Of a stretch of DNA of 64,000 nt, positions 53,014 through 61,721 are shown in pieces (within the stretch, counting starts at the first letter, position 1; every line of letters begins with the position of its first letter). The translations under genes and the position numbers were made by a program. The stretch is from contig JBOFJQ010000036.1 in the NCBI GenBank assembly GCA_051656905.1, forward strand, positions 62,001 to 126,000. The letters run 5' to 3'. This DNA is from JAGNZR01 sp051656905. Lineage in GTDB: Bacteria; Fusobacteriota; Fusobacteriia; Fusobacteriales; Fusobacteriaceae. The notes under the pieces are model-generated. The model was not told the origin of the DNA. It did not search any database and saw only the letters and a list, made by a program, of their open reading frames with translations.

Positions 53014-53111
53014 AATAACCTCACTTAAAAAAATATGTTTTATATGATTAAAGTATACAAGAAAAAATGGTATAATTCTATAAATATTTAAAAATGATAA
53101 AGGAGAAAAAA

Positions 53112-53453
53112 ATGTGTGATTTAGAAAAAAAAATATTGAGATTTTTAATTGATGGAAAAGCATATAGTGATGAAGCTATAATAAAGAATTTTGGCATATC
53201 AGAAGAGGAGCTAAAATTAATATATGAAAATTTATTGGAGCAAGGGTATTTAGAGACTTATGCTTCTTTTGAAGAGAGACAAAAATTAAAAAGAGAAAGC
53301 ATGAATGAAAATCACTGTGGGACATCTTGTTCTAGTGGTTCATGCGGATGTAAAGGGGAAAAGAGTTCTCAAGAGGAAAAAAAATGTTGTGTTGAAAAAG
53401 ATTTAGATACACAAAAAATATTAGTTTTAACAGAAAAAGCACTAACTCTTTAA
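53112..53453 (+). CDS. Small winged-helix protein with a cysteine-rich tail
   Basis: A 113-residue protein I cannot name. The N-terminal 60 residues fit a small winged helix (ILRFLIDGKAYSDEAIIKNFGISEEELKLIYENLLEQGYLETY). A Cys-rich segment follows (CGTSCSSGSCGCKG, then KKCCVEK; seven cysteines), then a short helical tail. Metal or Fe-S binding is likely. The layout recalls FeoC-type regulators, but no feo gene is adjacent. ATG 53112 has AAAGGAG before it. The stop codon is inside the terminator hairpin. Confidence 0.6.
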   Translation: MCDLEKKILRFLIDGKAYSDEAIIKNFGISEEELKLIYENLLEQGYLETYASFEERQKLKRESMNENHCGTSCSSGSCGCKGEKSSQEEKKCCVEKDLDTQKILVLTEKALTL

Positions 53454-53473
53454 GAGTTTAGTGCTTTTTAATT
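53434..53473 (+). terminator. Terminator overlapping the Cys-rich gene stop
   Basis: AAAAAGCACTAACTCTT pairs with AAGAGTTTAGTGCTTTTT around the TAA stop (53451-53453); one bulge. The right arm ends in a T run. Confidence 0.85.
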
Positions 53474-53526
53474 TTATATAAGTTATAATTTTTATCTATT
53501 TTTTATATTATTCTATCTGTAATATT

Positions 53527-54396
53527 CTAAAATCTAGTTTTAAAATCACATTTTTGGCAAAGTTCTTCCACTGCAATTTTTTTACTAAAACTATCTTGTA
53601 TAGCAACCGTTCTAGGCTTAGATAAAATATCATCTAGAGTCTCAGAAAAAATATTTCCTAATTTTATAACTCCTTCCCCGTCTAAGCAACAAGGTACAAC
53701 GTCACCATTTGAAAGGATTCCAATATGATCTTTAAGACCATGGCAAAACCCTTTTTCACCAACAAATTCATTTGATAAACTAGGCCAATTAAATTCACTA
53801 TCTGAGTTAATATATAAATGGTTTTTTAGTTTTAAACCTTTACCTGGAACAATAAGTGGAGCTAAGTCATAATCAAGTTTAAAGTTTTCTTTGATTTTTT
53901 CTAAAATTTTATTGTTACCTAAATTTTTTATATTAGTACTTTCAGATGCATTATAATTCCAAAGTCTTAAAGAAATATATGTTTTTTCTTTTATAAGAGA
54001 TTTATTTACAAAATCAAAAATATCATTTAAGTATTGAGTTGAATCAATTGTATCTAATTTTCCATCAAAGCTATGAAGAGAAAAATTTATTTGTCTAGGT
54101 GGAGATACCTCACTCAAGAAAAAAGTATGGTTTTTTATTAAGGTTCCATTTGTTGTTATATTTACAAAAAAATCTAAGTCATGAGCCATTTGTATAAACT
54201 CTTGTAAATTAGGGTGTGACAATGGTTCCCCTTTTATATGTAAATATATATATTTTGTATAGTTTTTAATAGAACTTAAAATATGACTAAATTCCTTAGT
54301 GGTAAGGATTTTTGGAGCTCTTTTTGTAGTGGGACAAAAGCTACATTTTAAATTGCAACAATTTGTAATTTCGATATAAATTTTTTTGAATTCCAT
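53527..54396 (-). CDS. Radical SAM/SPASM protein
   Basis: A 289-residue protein with the radical SAM cluster CCNLKCSFC (Cys-x3-Cys-x2-Cys) at residues about 13-21, GEPLSHP as the SAM-binding motif, and a C-terminal SPASM-like part with GDVVPCCLDGEG and ELCQKCDFKTRF. Such proteins often modify peptides or act as anaerobic enzyme-maturation factors. No candidate substrate peptide is seen beside it, and the reaction is unknown. Confidence 0.85.
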   Translation of the reverse strand: MEFKKIYIEITNCCNLKCSFCPTTKRAPKILTTKEFSHILSSIKNYTKYIYLHIKGEPLSHPNLQEFIQMAHDLDFFVNITTNGTLIKNHTFFLSEVSPPRQINFSLHSFDGKLDTIDSTQYLNDIFDFVNKSLIKEKTYISLRLWNYNASESTNIKNLGNNKILEKIKENFKLDYDLAPLIVPGKGLKLKNHLYINSDSEFNWPSLSNEFVGEKGFCHGLKDHIGILSNGDVVPCCLDGEGVIKLGNIFSETLDDILSKPRTVAIQDSFSKKIAVEELCQKCDFKTRF

Positions 54397-54434
54397 AGCT
54401 AATCTCCTGAACTGAATAAAATATATTTAGAAAA

Positions 54435-54466
54435 AAACTGACTTAAAAATAAGATTAAGTCAGTTT
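54435..54466 (-). terminator. Terminator of glpX
   Basis: Twelve-bp perfect stem AAACTGACTTAA/TTAAGTCAGTTT, 8-base loop. The A run on its left gives the U tract in the minus direction, 14 bases past the glpX stop. Confidence 0.88.
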
Positions 54467-54480
54467 AGTAATTTTTAATG

Positions 54481-55503
54481 TTATTTTTTTATAATGCACA
54501 TAATATCGTTAGACTTGTGATCTAAGTTATGAACTGCATTTATATATCTAACTGTTTTAGTTTTTCCTCTAACTAGTAAAGTTTGAGTTCTTGCAATATT
54601 ACCTTTCATTTTAACACCTTCTAAAAGGTCTCCACTAGTTACTCCCGTTGCAGAGAATATAACTTCATCATCTTTAACCATGTCATCCATAGTTAAAACA
54701 TCTCCAACATTAAGTCCCATCTCTTTACATCTAGATTTTTCAAAGTTAGAAATTTTATCATTTTCTAAAGAAACACCTTTAACTTCACTTCTAAGTTTTA
54801 ATCTAGCTTGCATATCTCCACCTAAAGCTTTTATAACTGCAGCAGAAATAACACCTTCAGGAGCTCCCCCTATACCATAAAGCATATCAACATCAGAATC
54901 TACAATACAAGTTAATATAGAACCTGCCACATCTCCATCTGGTAATGCATATACTTTAATATCTAATGCCTGTAACTCTTTAATAATCTTATGGTGTCTT
55001 GGTTTATCAAGAACAACAATAGTAAGCTCACATAGAGGCTTATTAACAGCTTTAGAAACAATGTTAATATTTTCCATTAAAGGTTTATTTAAATCAATTA
55101 GACCTTTAGCTTCAGGACCAACAACTAATTTTTCCATGTACATATCAGGAGCTTTTAAAAAACTACCTTTGTTACCTACAGCAAGTACAGCAATAGCATT
55201 AGATTGACCTTGAGCAGTCATTCTAGTCCCTTCAACAGGATCAACAGCGATATCTACTGACACACGTGAATCAAGACCAGCTTTTCCAACTTTTTCTCCA
55301 ATGTAAAGCATAGGAGCTTCATCAATCTCACCTTCACCAATAACAATCTCTCCATCAATATTAATGTGATTAAGCATTGTTCTCATGGCATCAACAGCAG
55401 CACCATCAGCAGCATTCTTATCTCCTCTTCCTACCCAGTAGTGTGCAGCAAGTGCAGCAGCCTCAGTAACTCTAGCAAACTCAAGAGCTAATTCTCTTTT
55501 CAT
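54481..55503 (-). CDS. glpX: Fructose-1,6-bisphosphatase class II
   Basis: A 340-residue enzyme of gluconeogenesis that hydrolyses fructose 1,6-bisphosphate. Family marks are GRGDKNAADGAAVDAMR near residue 25, GEGEIDEAPMLYIGE near 57, the metal and substrate motif DPVEGTRMTAQGQSNA near 88, and GIGGAPEGVISAAVIKALGG near 215. Length is normal. It may be co-transcribed with ssb upstream (77 bases apart). Confidence 0.95.
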   Translation of the reverse strand: MKRELALEFARVTEAAALAAHYWVGRGDKNAADGAAVDAMRTMLNHINIDGEIVIGEGEIDEAPMLYIGEKVGKAGLDSRVSVDIAVDPVEGTRMTAQGQSNAIAVLAVGNKGSFLKAPDMYMEKLVVGPEAKGLIDLNKPLMENINIVSKAVNKPLCELTIVVLDKPRHHKIIKELQALDIKVYALPDGDVAGSILTCIVDSDVDMLYGIGGAPEGVISAAVIKALGGDMQARLKLRSEVKGVSLENDKISNFEKSRCKEMGLNVGDVLTMDDMVKDDEVIFSATGVTSGDLLEGVKMKGNIARTQTLLVRGKTKTVRYINAVHNLDHKSNDIMCIIKK

Positions 55504-55580
55504 TATTTCCCTCCACAGATTTTTTATTTAGTTTATTAGTAATTTTTATTGTTTAAAACCTAAAGTCTAACTCAAATTTT

Positions 55581-55994
55581 TTAGAATGGGAACTCATCAT
55601 CTTCAAAAGACTCTTCAGCAGCAGGAGCACTTCCAGCAACTTTTGGAGCAGGGGCATTATATGATTGAGTCTCAAATCCACCTTCTGAATTATTTTTTCC
55701 ATCTAAAAATTCGATTTGTTCAACTAAAACATCATAAGAAGTCTTTTTCTCACCATTAACTTCGTATCTATTCATTTGAAGTCTTCCATTTACTCCAACT
55801 TTTTTTCCTTTTCTTAAGTATTCGCCAATTAATTCAGCTGTTTTTCCAAAAGCAACACAATTAATGAAATCTGCTTCACCTTTTTTAAATGGATTATCTA
55901 CAGCTAAAGCAAATTTTGAGTAAGCTTTACCACTTTGTCCGAATTTTAGTTCAGGATCACGCGTTAATCTACCAATTAATACAACAATATTCAT
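55581..55994 (-). CDS. ssb: Single-stranded DNA-binding protein
   Basis: A 137-residue SSB. The OB fold occupies residues 1-105 (MNIVVLIGRLTRDPELKFGQSG ... FINCVAFGKTAELIGEYLRKGKKVGV). A short Gly/Ala/Pro linker and the acidic tip DDEFPF that recruits partner proteins follow. AGGAGGT is 6 bases upstream of the start. Confidence 0.97.
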   Translation of the reverse strand: MNIVVLIGRLTRDPELKFGQSGKAYSKFALAVDNPFKKGEADFINCVAFGKTAELIGEYLRKGKKVGVNGRLQMNRYEVNGEKKTSYDVLVEQIEFLDGKNNSEGGFETQSYNAPAPKVAGSAPAAEESFEDDEFPF

Positions 55995-56211
55995 AATATA
56001 CCTCCTAAAATTATTAGAAACAAAAGTTATAATTAAAAAACATAATTTTTAAAGTTAACTTAATAAAAACATTCTATATTCAATTATATCAAAGTTATTA
56101 AATTTTTTCAAAAAAATAATAAAAAATCAGCATTAGAAAAGAAAAAAATAATAAAAAGAAAAAAATAATGTTATAATTATTAAGATAAAGAAGAATAGTT
56201 AGGGGGAGCTT

Positions 56212-59151
56212 ATGGAGAGAGTTGTATTACTAGATACTAGTGCCATAATTTATAGAGCATTTTATGCCAATCCGCACTTTAGAACAAAGAAAGAACCGAC
56301 AGGTGCAATTTATGGATTTACATTAATATTACAAAAAATTATAAAAGAATTTTCTCCTACAATGGTTGGAGCTGCTTTTGACGTATCAAGAAGCACACTA
56401 AAAAGGACAGAAATTTACCCAGAATATAAAGCTCAAAGAGAAGCAGCACCAGAGGATTTAATCGCACAAATTCCTAGAATAGAAGAGTTATTGAAATACT
56501 ATGGAATATCTAAATTTAAAATTCCAGGTCATGAAGCAGATGACGTTTTAGGAACACTTGCAAAACAACTTGCAGAGCAAGGATATGAAGTAATAATAGT
56601 TACTGGAGATAAAGATATATCGCAACTTATTTGTGATGGTAAAAATATAAAAATAGCCCTTTTAGGGAAACCAGATGGAAAAGATCCTTTTAAAATACTT
56701 GAAAAAAATCAAGATGTAGTAGATACACTAGGTGTTTTACCTTGTGAAATACCAGACTTTTTTGGACTTATTGGAGATTCTTCAGATGGAATACCAGGAG
56801 TTAGAAAGATAGGACCTAAAAAAGCAGCACCTATGCTTGTGAAATATAAAAATTTAGAAGGGATATATGAAAATATAGATTTCTTAACAGAGATTCCAGG
56901 TATTGGAAAATCTTTAATTCAAAATATGTTAGAAGATAAAGAGTTAGCTTTTTTAAGTAGACAACTTGCAACTATTGACGTAAATATAGAAGAGATAAAT
57001 GTAAAAGGTGAAGATCTTTTATTTAAAGAAGATAATGATAAATTAAGAGATTTTTTTACAGAGTTAGAATTTAAAGCTATGATAAAAAAATATACAAATA
57101 TGGCTGAAGAGTCAAAGGAAACTTCAAAAGAGAGCTCAGGTGAAATATCTAGGGAAACTTCAAAAGATAGTTTAGAAACAAAGGAAGAAGGTTTAGGTAA
57201 AGTAACTTCTTCTAGTAATTCTAGTTTAAATAGTGAAAATTTATCTCTATTTTCTTCTGAAATGAAAATTAATGAAAAGCTTTTTGAAGATGAAAATGAA
57301 GCGGAGTTAGAAAAAGAAGAGATTAATATAGAATATGAAAAATATACTAAAGAAATAATAGACAGTGAAGAAAAATATAATAAATTATTAGAAGAGCTAA
57401 ATTTAGATAAAAAGATAGTATTTTATCTAGATGAGATAGGATGCTCAATATCAACAGCTAAAAAAGATTTTTACATACCTAATGTAAAAAAATCAGTTGA
57501 TATAGTAGAACTTGAAAAAAATGAAAATTTATCACTTCTTACCCTAGGGGGGACTTTTGATAAAGTTGAAAATAGAGAGAAAAAATGGTTTATAGACTTA
57601 TTTAAAAAAGATTATGAAGTTGTAGGGTTTAACCTTAAGAATTTATGCCATTATATAAAGGATGAACTGTCGAATAAAAAGAGTTTCGATGTTTTAATAG
57701 CACATCATTTATTGACAGCTTCTACTAAAGAGGAGATAGAACTTTTTGCAAAGGAATATACAGGAGTTGAATTTGAAAAGTTCAATAAAATGTATCCTAA
57801 AAAATCTGTTTCTGATCTTGCAGTGGAGGATATAGTTAAGTATATAGCTCCAAGATCAAGAATTATATATGAAATCGAAAATTATTTAAGAAAGAAAATA
57901 AAAAAAGAAAAGTTACAAGAGGTATTAGATACAATAGAAACTCCTTTAATATCGGTTCTTGCAGATATGGAAAGAACAGGTATTAAAATAAATCAAGATC
58001 ATTTTAAAAAATTAAGTATAGAGTTTAATAAAAAATTAGAAGATATAAAAGAAGAGATATATTTAGAGGCAGGTGCTCAAAAGGAGAGAAAAGAGTTTAA
58101 TATAAATTCTCCTAAGCAGTTAGCTGAAATATTATTTATAGATTTAGGAATGCCTGTTTTAAAGAAGAATAAAACTGGACCATCAACAGATGTAGAAGTT
58201 TTAGAGAATTTAAGAGATGAAGGATTTAAAATAGCAGACTTATTATTAGAACATAGAAAGCTATCAAAGTTAACTCAAACATACGTTGATCCACTACCTA
58301 AACTTGTAGATTCTAACAGTAGAATTCATAGTTCATTTAATCAAATAGGAACAGCTACAGGAAGATTATCATCATCAAATCCCAACCTTCAAAATATTCC
58401 AGTAAAATCTGAAGAAGGTCTAAGAATTAGAGGTGGATTTGTAGCGGATACGGGTAAAAAGTTAATAGGAATAGACTACTCTCAGATTGAATTAAGAGTT
58501 TTAGCTGAGATGACACAAGATGAAAATCTAATATTAGCTTATAGAGAAGATAAAGATTTACATGAAATAACTGCAAGAAAAATATTTGAGATATCTGATG
58601 AAGATACTGTAACAAGAGAGCAAAGAACTATTGCTAAAATAGTTAATTTTAGTTTGATATATGGAAAAACAGCTTTTGGACTTGCTAAAGAGTTGAAAAT
58701 ATCTCAAAAAGATGCTTTTGCATATATAAAAGCTTACTTTGAACAATATCCTAAAGTAAAAGTATTTGAGCAAGAAACTATAGAGTTTGCTGAAGAAAAT
58801 GGATATGTAAAAACTCTTTTTGGAAGAAAAAGAGAGATTGAGGGAATTAACTCAAGAAATAGAAATATAAAGATGCAAGGGGAAAGAATGGCTGTAAATA
58901 CAGTTATTCAAGGAACTGCATCAGAGATAATAAAAAAAGCTATGATAAATATCTACAATGAGATAAAAGAAAAAACTGATATTAAATTAATCCTTCAAGT
59001 GCACGATGAACTTATTTTTGAAGTTAATGAAGAGAAAGCTGAAGAGTATAAAGGAAAATTAGAAGATTTTATGAAGAAATGTATAGAGTTCAAATATTCT
59101 AAGCTTGACGTTAATGGTTCAATAGCCGATAATTGGGGAGAAACAAAATAA
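56212..59151 (+). CDS. polA: DNA polymerase I
   Basis: A 979-residue enzyme for Okazaki fragment maturation and repair. The 5'-3' exonuclease occupies about 1-290 (LLDTSAIIYRAFY, HEADDVLGTLAK, GDSSDGIPGVRKIGPKKA). A Ser/Glu/Lys-rich, low-complexity linker follows at about 300-390. The 3'-5' exonuclease domain (about 395-600) lacks the catalytic acids (FYLDEIGCSIS, FNLKNLCHYI), so proofreading is unlikely. The polymerase domain (about 610-979) is intact: motif A GIDYSQIELR, O-helix region RTIAKIVNFSLIYG and motif C LQVHDELIFE. The linker makes it longer than the usual 880-930 residues. Confidence 0.95.
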   Translation: MERVVLLDTSAIIYRAFYANPHFRTKKEPTGAIYGFTLILQKIIKEFSPTMVGAAFDVSRSTLKRTEIYPEYKAQREAAPEDLIAQIPRIEELLKYYGISKFKIPGHEADDVLGTLAKQLAEQGYEVIIVTGDKDISQLICDGKNIKIALLGKPDGKDPFKILEKNQDVVDTLGVLPCEIPDFFGLIGDSSDGIPGVRKIGPKKAAPMLVKYKNLEGIYENIDFLTEIPGIGKSLIQNMLEDKELAFLSRQLATIDVNIEEINVKGEDLLFKEDNDKLRDFFTELEFKAMIKKYTNMAEESKETSKESSGEISRETSKDSLETKEEGLGKVTSSSNSSLNSENLSLFSSEMKINEKLFEDENEAELEKEEINIEYEKYTKEIIDSEEKYNKLLEELNLDKKIVFYLDEIGCSISTAKKDFYIPNVKKSVDIVELEKNENLSLLTLGGTFDKVENREKKWFIDLFKKDYEVVGFNLKNLCHYIKDELSNKKSFDVLIAHHLLTASTKEEIELFAKEYTGVEFEKFNKMYPKKSVSDLAVEDIVKYIAPRSRIIYEIENYLRKKIKKEKLQEVLDTIETPLISVLADMERTGIKINQDHFKKLSIEFNKKLEDIKEEIYLEAGAQKERKEFNINSPKQLAEILFIDLGMPVLKKNKTGPSTDVEVLENLRDEGFKIADLLLEHRKLSKLTQTYVDPLPKLVDSNSRIHSSFNQIGTATGRLSSSNPNLQNIPVKSEEGLRIRGGFVADTGKKLIGIDYSQIELRVLAEMTQDENLILAYREDKDLHEITARKIFEISDEDTVTREQRTIAKIVNFSLIYGKTAFGLAKELKISQKDAFAYIKAYFEQYPKVKVFEQETIEFAEENGYVKTLFGRKREIEGINSRNRNIKMQGERMAVNTVIQGTASEIIKKAMINIYNEIKEKTDIKLILQVHDELIFEVNEEKAEEYKGKLEDFMKKCIEFKYSKLDVNGSIADNWGETK

Positions 59152-59171
59152 AAGTGGGTGAATTTTAAAGT

Positions 59172-60080
59172 ATGTCGTATAGCCAAAAAGTAAAAAGAGA
59201 AGTAATGGCAATATCAGGTTTATCCCAACTAGAAATGTTAGGGGAAATAAAAACAGCCGTAAAAAGTAAAGACGGGGTAAAAAATGATAAGATAGAAATA
59301 AAATTTGATAATATATCAATGGCAAGTAGATTTTATGGGTTATTACAAGAGGTTACAAAGCTAAAAATAGTAATAAAATATTCCATTAGTAAAAACTTTG
59401 GAGAACATAAAGTCTATAACGTAAGTATACCTAACCAAAAAGGGTACAAAGATTTCATACAAAAACTATTAGGAGTTACAAATAGTTTGGTATTATCAAA
59501 TGAGCAACTTTTAAGAGGAGCAGTTAGAGGATATTTTCTTTATTCTGGATATGTTAAAGATCCAGAAAAAGAGTATGCAATGGACTTCTTTATTGACTCT
59601 TATGAAGGGGCAGAAGAGCTTTATGATTTGCTAGATGCTTTAGAAAAAAAAGTATTTAAGGCGATTAAGAAAAATAAAAATTTAGTTTATTTAAGAAATT
59701 CAGAAGATATAATGGATATTTTAGTTACAGTGGGTTCTATGCAAGAGTTTTTTAAGTATGAAGAGACCACTATGATGAAGGATTTAAAAAATAAGACTAT
59801 AAGAGAGATGAATTGGGAAGTTGCTAATGAAACAAAAACTTTAAATTCAGCTAATAGACAACTGAAGATGATAGAGTATATAGAAGAAGAGTGCGGTATA
59901 AATAATTTAAGCCCAGTTTTAAAAGAGATAGCAGAAATAAGATTAAGATATACAGAAAGCTCATTTCAAGAGATAGCGGATTTAATTGGGATATCAAAAT
60001 CAGGTGTAAAAAATAGGTTTAGAAGGTTAGAAGATTTTTATAATGAAATATCACAAGAAGAAGGAAAAGAGAGAAAATAA
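59172..60080 (+). CDS. whiA: Sporulation-regulator-like DNA-binding protein WhiA
   Basis: A 302-residue protein with an N-terminal LAGLIDADG-type domain lacking nuclease residues (SYSQKVKREVMAI ... LRGAVRGYFLYSGYVKDPEKEY) and a C-terminal helix-turn-helix (RLRYTESSFQEIADLIGISKSGVKNRFRRL). WhiA homologues influence cell division and chromosome segregation in Gram-positive bacteria. Here it lies between polA and ribF, 2 bases before ribF. Confidence 0.93.
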   Translation: MSYSQKVKREVMAISGLSQLEMLGEIKTAVKSKDGVKNDKIEIKFDNISMASRFYGLLQEVTKLKIVIKYSISKNFGEHKVYNVSIPNQKGYKDFIQKLLGVTNSLVLSNEQLLRGAVRGYFLYSGYVKDPEKEYAMDFFIDSYEGAEELYDLLDALEKKVFKAIKKNKNLVYLRNSEDIMDILVTVGSMQEFFKYEETTMMKDLKNKTIREMNWEVANETKTLNSANRQLKMIEYIEEECGINNLSPVLKEIAEIRLRYTESSFQEIADLIGISKSGVKNRFRRLEDFYNEISQEEGKERK

Positions 60081-60082
60081 TT

Positions 60083-61045
60083 ATGAAACTAATTTTTGAT
60101 ATATTTAAGAACCAAGAGTTAATAGAAAACTCTTACATTGCTATAGGAAATTTTGATGGATTACATGTAGGTCATAAAGTATTAATAAATAAAGTTGTAA
60201 ATAGTGCAAAAGAAAAAGGTGGTGTCTCAGTAGTATTTACTTTTTTAGATCATCCTAAAAATAAAAATAATGAAGCTGAGATTCCTAAAAGTATAATTAC
60301 TATGGAAGAAAAAATATACCTTTTTGAAAAGCTTGGTGTCGATTATGTTATTTTTCAACCATTTACAGAGGAATTTTGTAATTTAGGTGGGGAAGAGTTT
60401 GTATTAGATATAGTTAAAGATCACTTAAATGCTAAAATGGTATGTGTTGGATTTAATTTTAGATTTGGAAAGAATCAAAGTCATGGTATAAAAGAGTTAA
60501 AAGAGATTTGTAATAACCATAAAATAGAACTAAAAGAGATTAGTCCTGTGAAAGTTGGAGATAAAATAGTTAGTTCGACAGCTATAAGACATGCAATATT
60601 AAATGGTGATTTATCTGTTGTAAATAGTTTCTTAGGAGAACCGTATTTTATTTCTGGAGAAGTGGTTCATGGTAAAAAATTAGGTAGAGTCTTAGGATTT
60701 CCTACAGCTAATTTAGAGATGAAAGATAAAATTTATCTGCCTTATGGATTATATGGTGGATATGTTGAGATTGAAGGTTTAGAAGGGGAATTTGATGTTC
60801 TTATAAATATAGGAAGAAACCCAACTTTAAAGCCTAATGAACGTAGCATTGAAGTTCATATCTTAGATTTTAACAGAGATATTTATGGTAAAAAGCTGTA
60901 TATAAGAGTAGTTCGTCATATTAGAGATGAAGTAAAATTTAATTCTATGGATGAGTTAAAAGAGAGAATACACGAAGATGTTAAATATTGGAGAGTATAT
61001 TTAAAGAATATAGAAAATGGAGTAGATAGTGGAAATAATTATTAA
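60083..61045 (+). CDS. ribF: Bifunctional riboflavin kinase/FAD synthetase
   Basis: A 320-residue enzyme. The N-terminal FAD synthetase part (about 1-180) has AIGNFDGLHVGHKVLI and the nucleotidyltransferase motif VSSTAIRHAI. The C-terminal riboflavin kinase part (about 185-310) has VVHGKKLGRVLGFPTANLEM and GGYVEIEG. It makes FMN and FAD, needed for example by the flavodiiron protein of this window. The end overlaps scpA by 17 bases. Confidence 0.95.
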   Translation: MKLIFDIFKNQELIENSYIAIGNFDGLHVGHKVLINKVVNSAKEKGGVSVVFTFLDHPKNKNNEAEIPKSIITMEEKIYLFEKLGVDYVIFQPFTEEFCNLGGEEFVLDIVKDHLNAKMVCVGFNFRFGKNQSHGIKELKEICNNHKIELKEISPVKVGDKIVSSTAIRHAILNGDLSVVNSFLGEPYFISGEVVHGKKLGRVLGFPTANLEMKDKIYLPYGLYGGYVEIEGLEGEFDVLINIGRNPTLKPNERSIEVHILDFNRDIYGKKLYIRVVRHIRDEVKFNSMDELKERIHEDVKYWRVYLKNIENGVDSGNNY

Positions 61046-61721
61046 TTTAGAAAATTTTCAAGGACCTTTTGATCTTTTATTACATTTAATTGATAAGAAA
61101 AAGATGAAATTATCTGACATAAAAATCTCAAGCTTAATAGAAGAATATTTGAATATAATAAATGAGATAAAGAAAGATAATTTAGATTTAAAAGTCGAGT
61201 TTATATTGATTGCCTCTGAACTGTTAGAGATAAAAGCTCTTGAACTTATAAAGTCTCAGCAGCAAGAAGAGAAAGAGAAAGACTTAAAGAGAAGACTGGA
61301 AGAGTATATGATGATTAAGCAGATATCAGAAGAGATCTCAAAGCTTCAAAAAGAATTTAATATTCCTTATTCGAAAAAAGATGGAAAGAAGATAGTTAAA
61401 CAAATTTCAAAAGAGTATAACTTAAAGGATTTGAAGCAATTAGACCTTTTTACAACATATAAAAAATATATTGACGAGTATGAAGAGGAGCAAGAGTATC
61501 TTAAATTAGATTTAGAGAAAAAGTTTTCTCAAGAAGAAGAAACAGAAAAATTAGTGGTATATATATATGAAGGTAAAAGGAGTTTTGAAGATATTTTTGC
61601 AAGAGCCAAAAGTAAATTACAACTTATATACATGTTCTTAGCAATACTAGATTTATATAAAGATGGAACTATAATTATAGAGAATAATTTGGTATATAAA
61701 AGAGGTACTATAGATGTTTAA
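61029..61721 (+). CDS. scpA: Segregation and condensation protein A
   Basis: A 230-residue kleisin subunit of the bacterial SMC condensin. The N terminus has IINLENFQGPFDLLLHLIDKKKMKLSDIKI and the C terminus a winged helix (KLQLIYMFLAILDLYKDGTI). The GTG start lies within the end of ribF, with GGAG about 6 bases upstream, so translation is coupled. scpB is not in the window. Confidence 0.92.
   Translation: MEIIINLENFQGPFDLLLHLIDKKKMKLSDIKISSLIEEYLNIINEIKKDNLDLKVEFILIASELLEIKALELIKSQQQEEKEKDLKRRLEEYMMIKQISEEISKLQKEFNIPYSKKDGKKIVKQISKEYNLKDLKQLDLFTTYKKYIDEYEEEQEYLKLDLEKKFSQEEETEKLVVYIYEGKRSFEDIFARAKSKLQLIYMFLAILDLYKDGTIIIENNLVYKRGTIDV

Noticed and set aside
53014..53163. N-terminal extension of the YihY protein
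   Set aside because: The extension is a hydrophobic AT-rich translation of the divergent promoter region; GAGGTT precedes the ATG at 53013.
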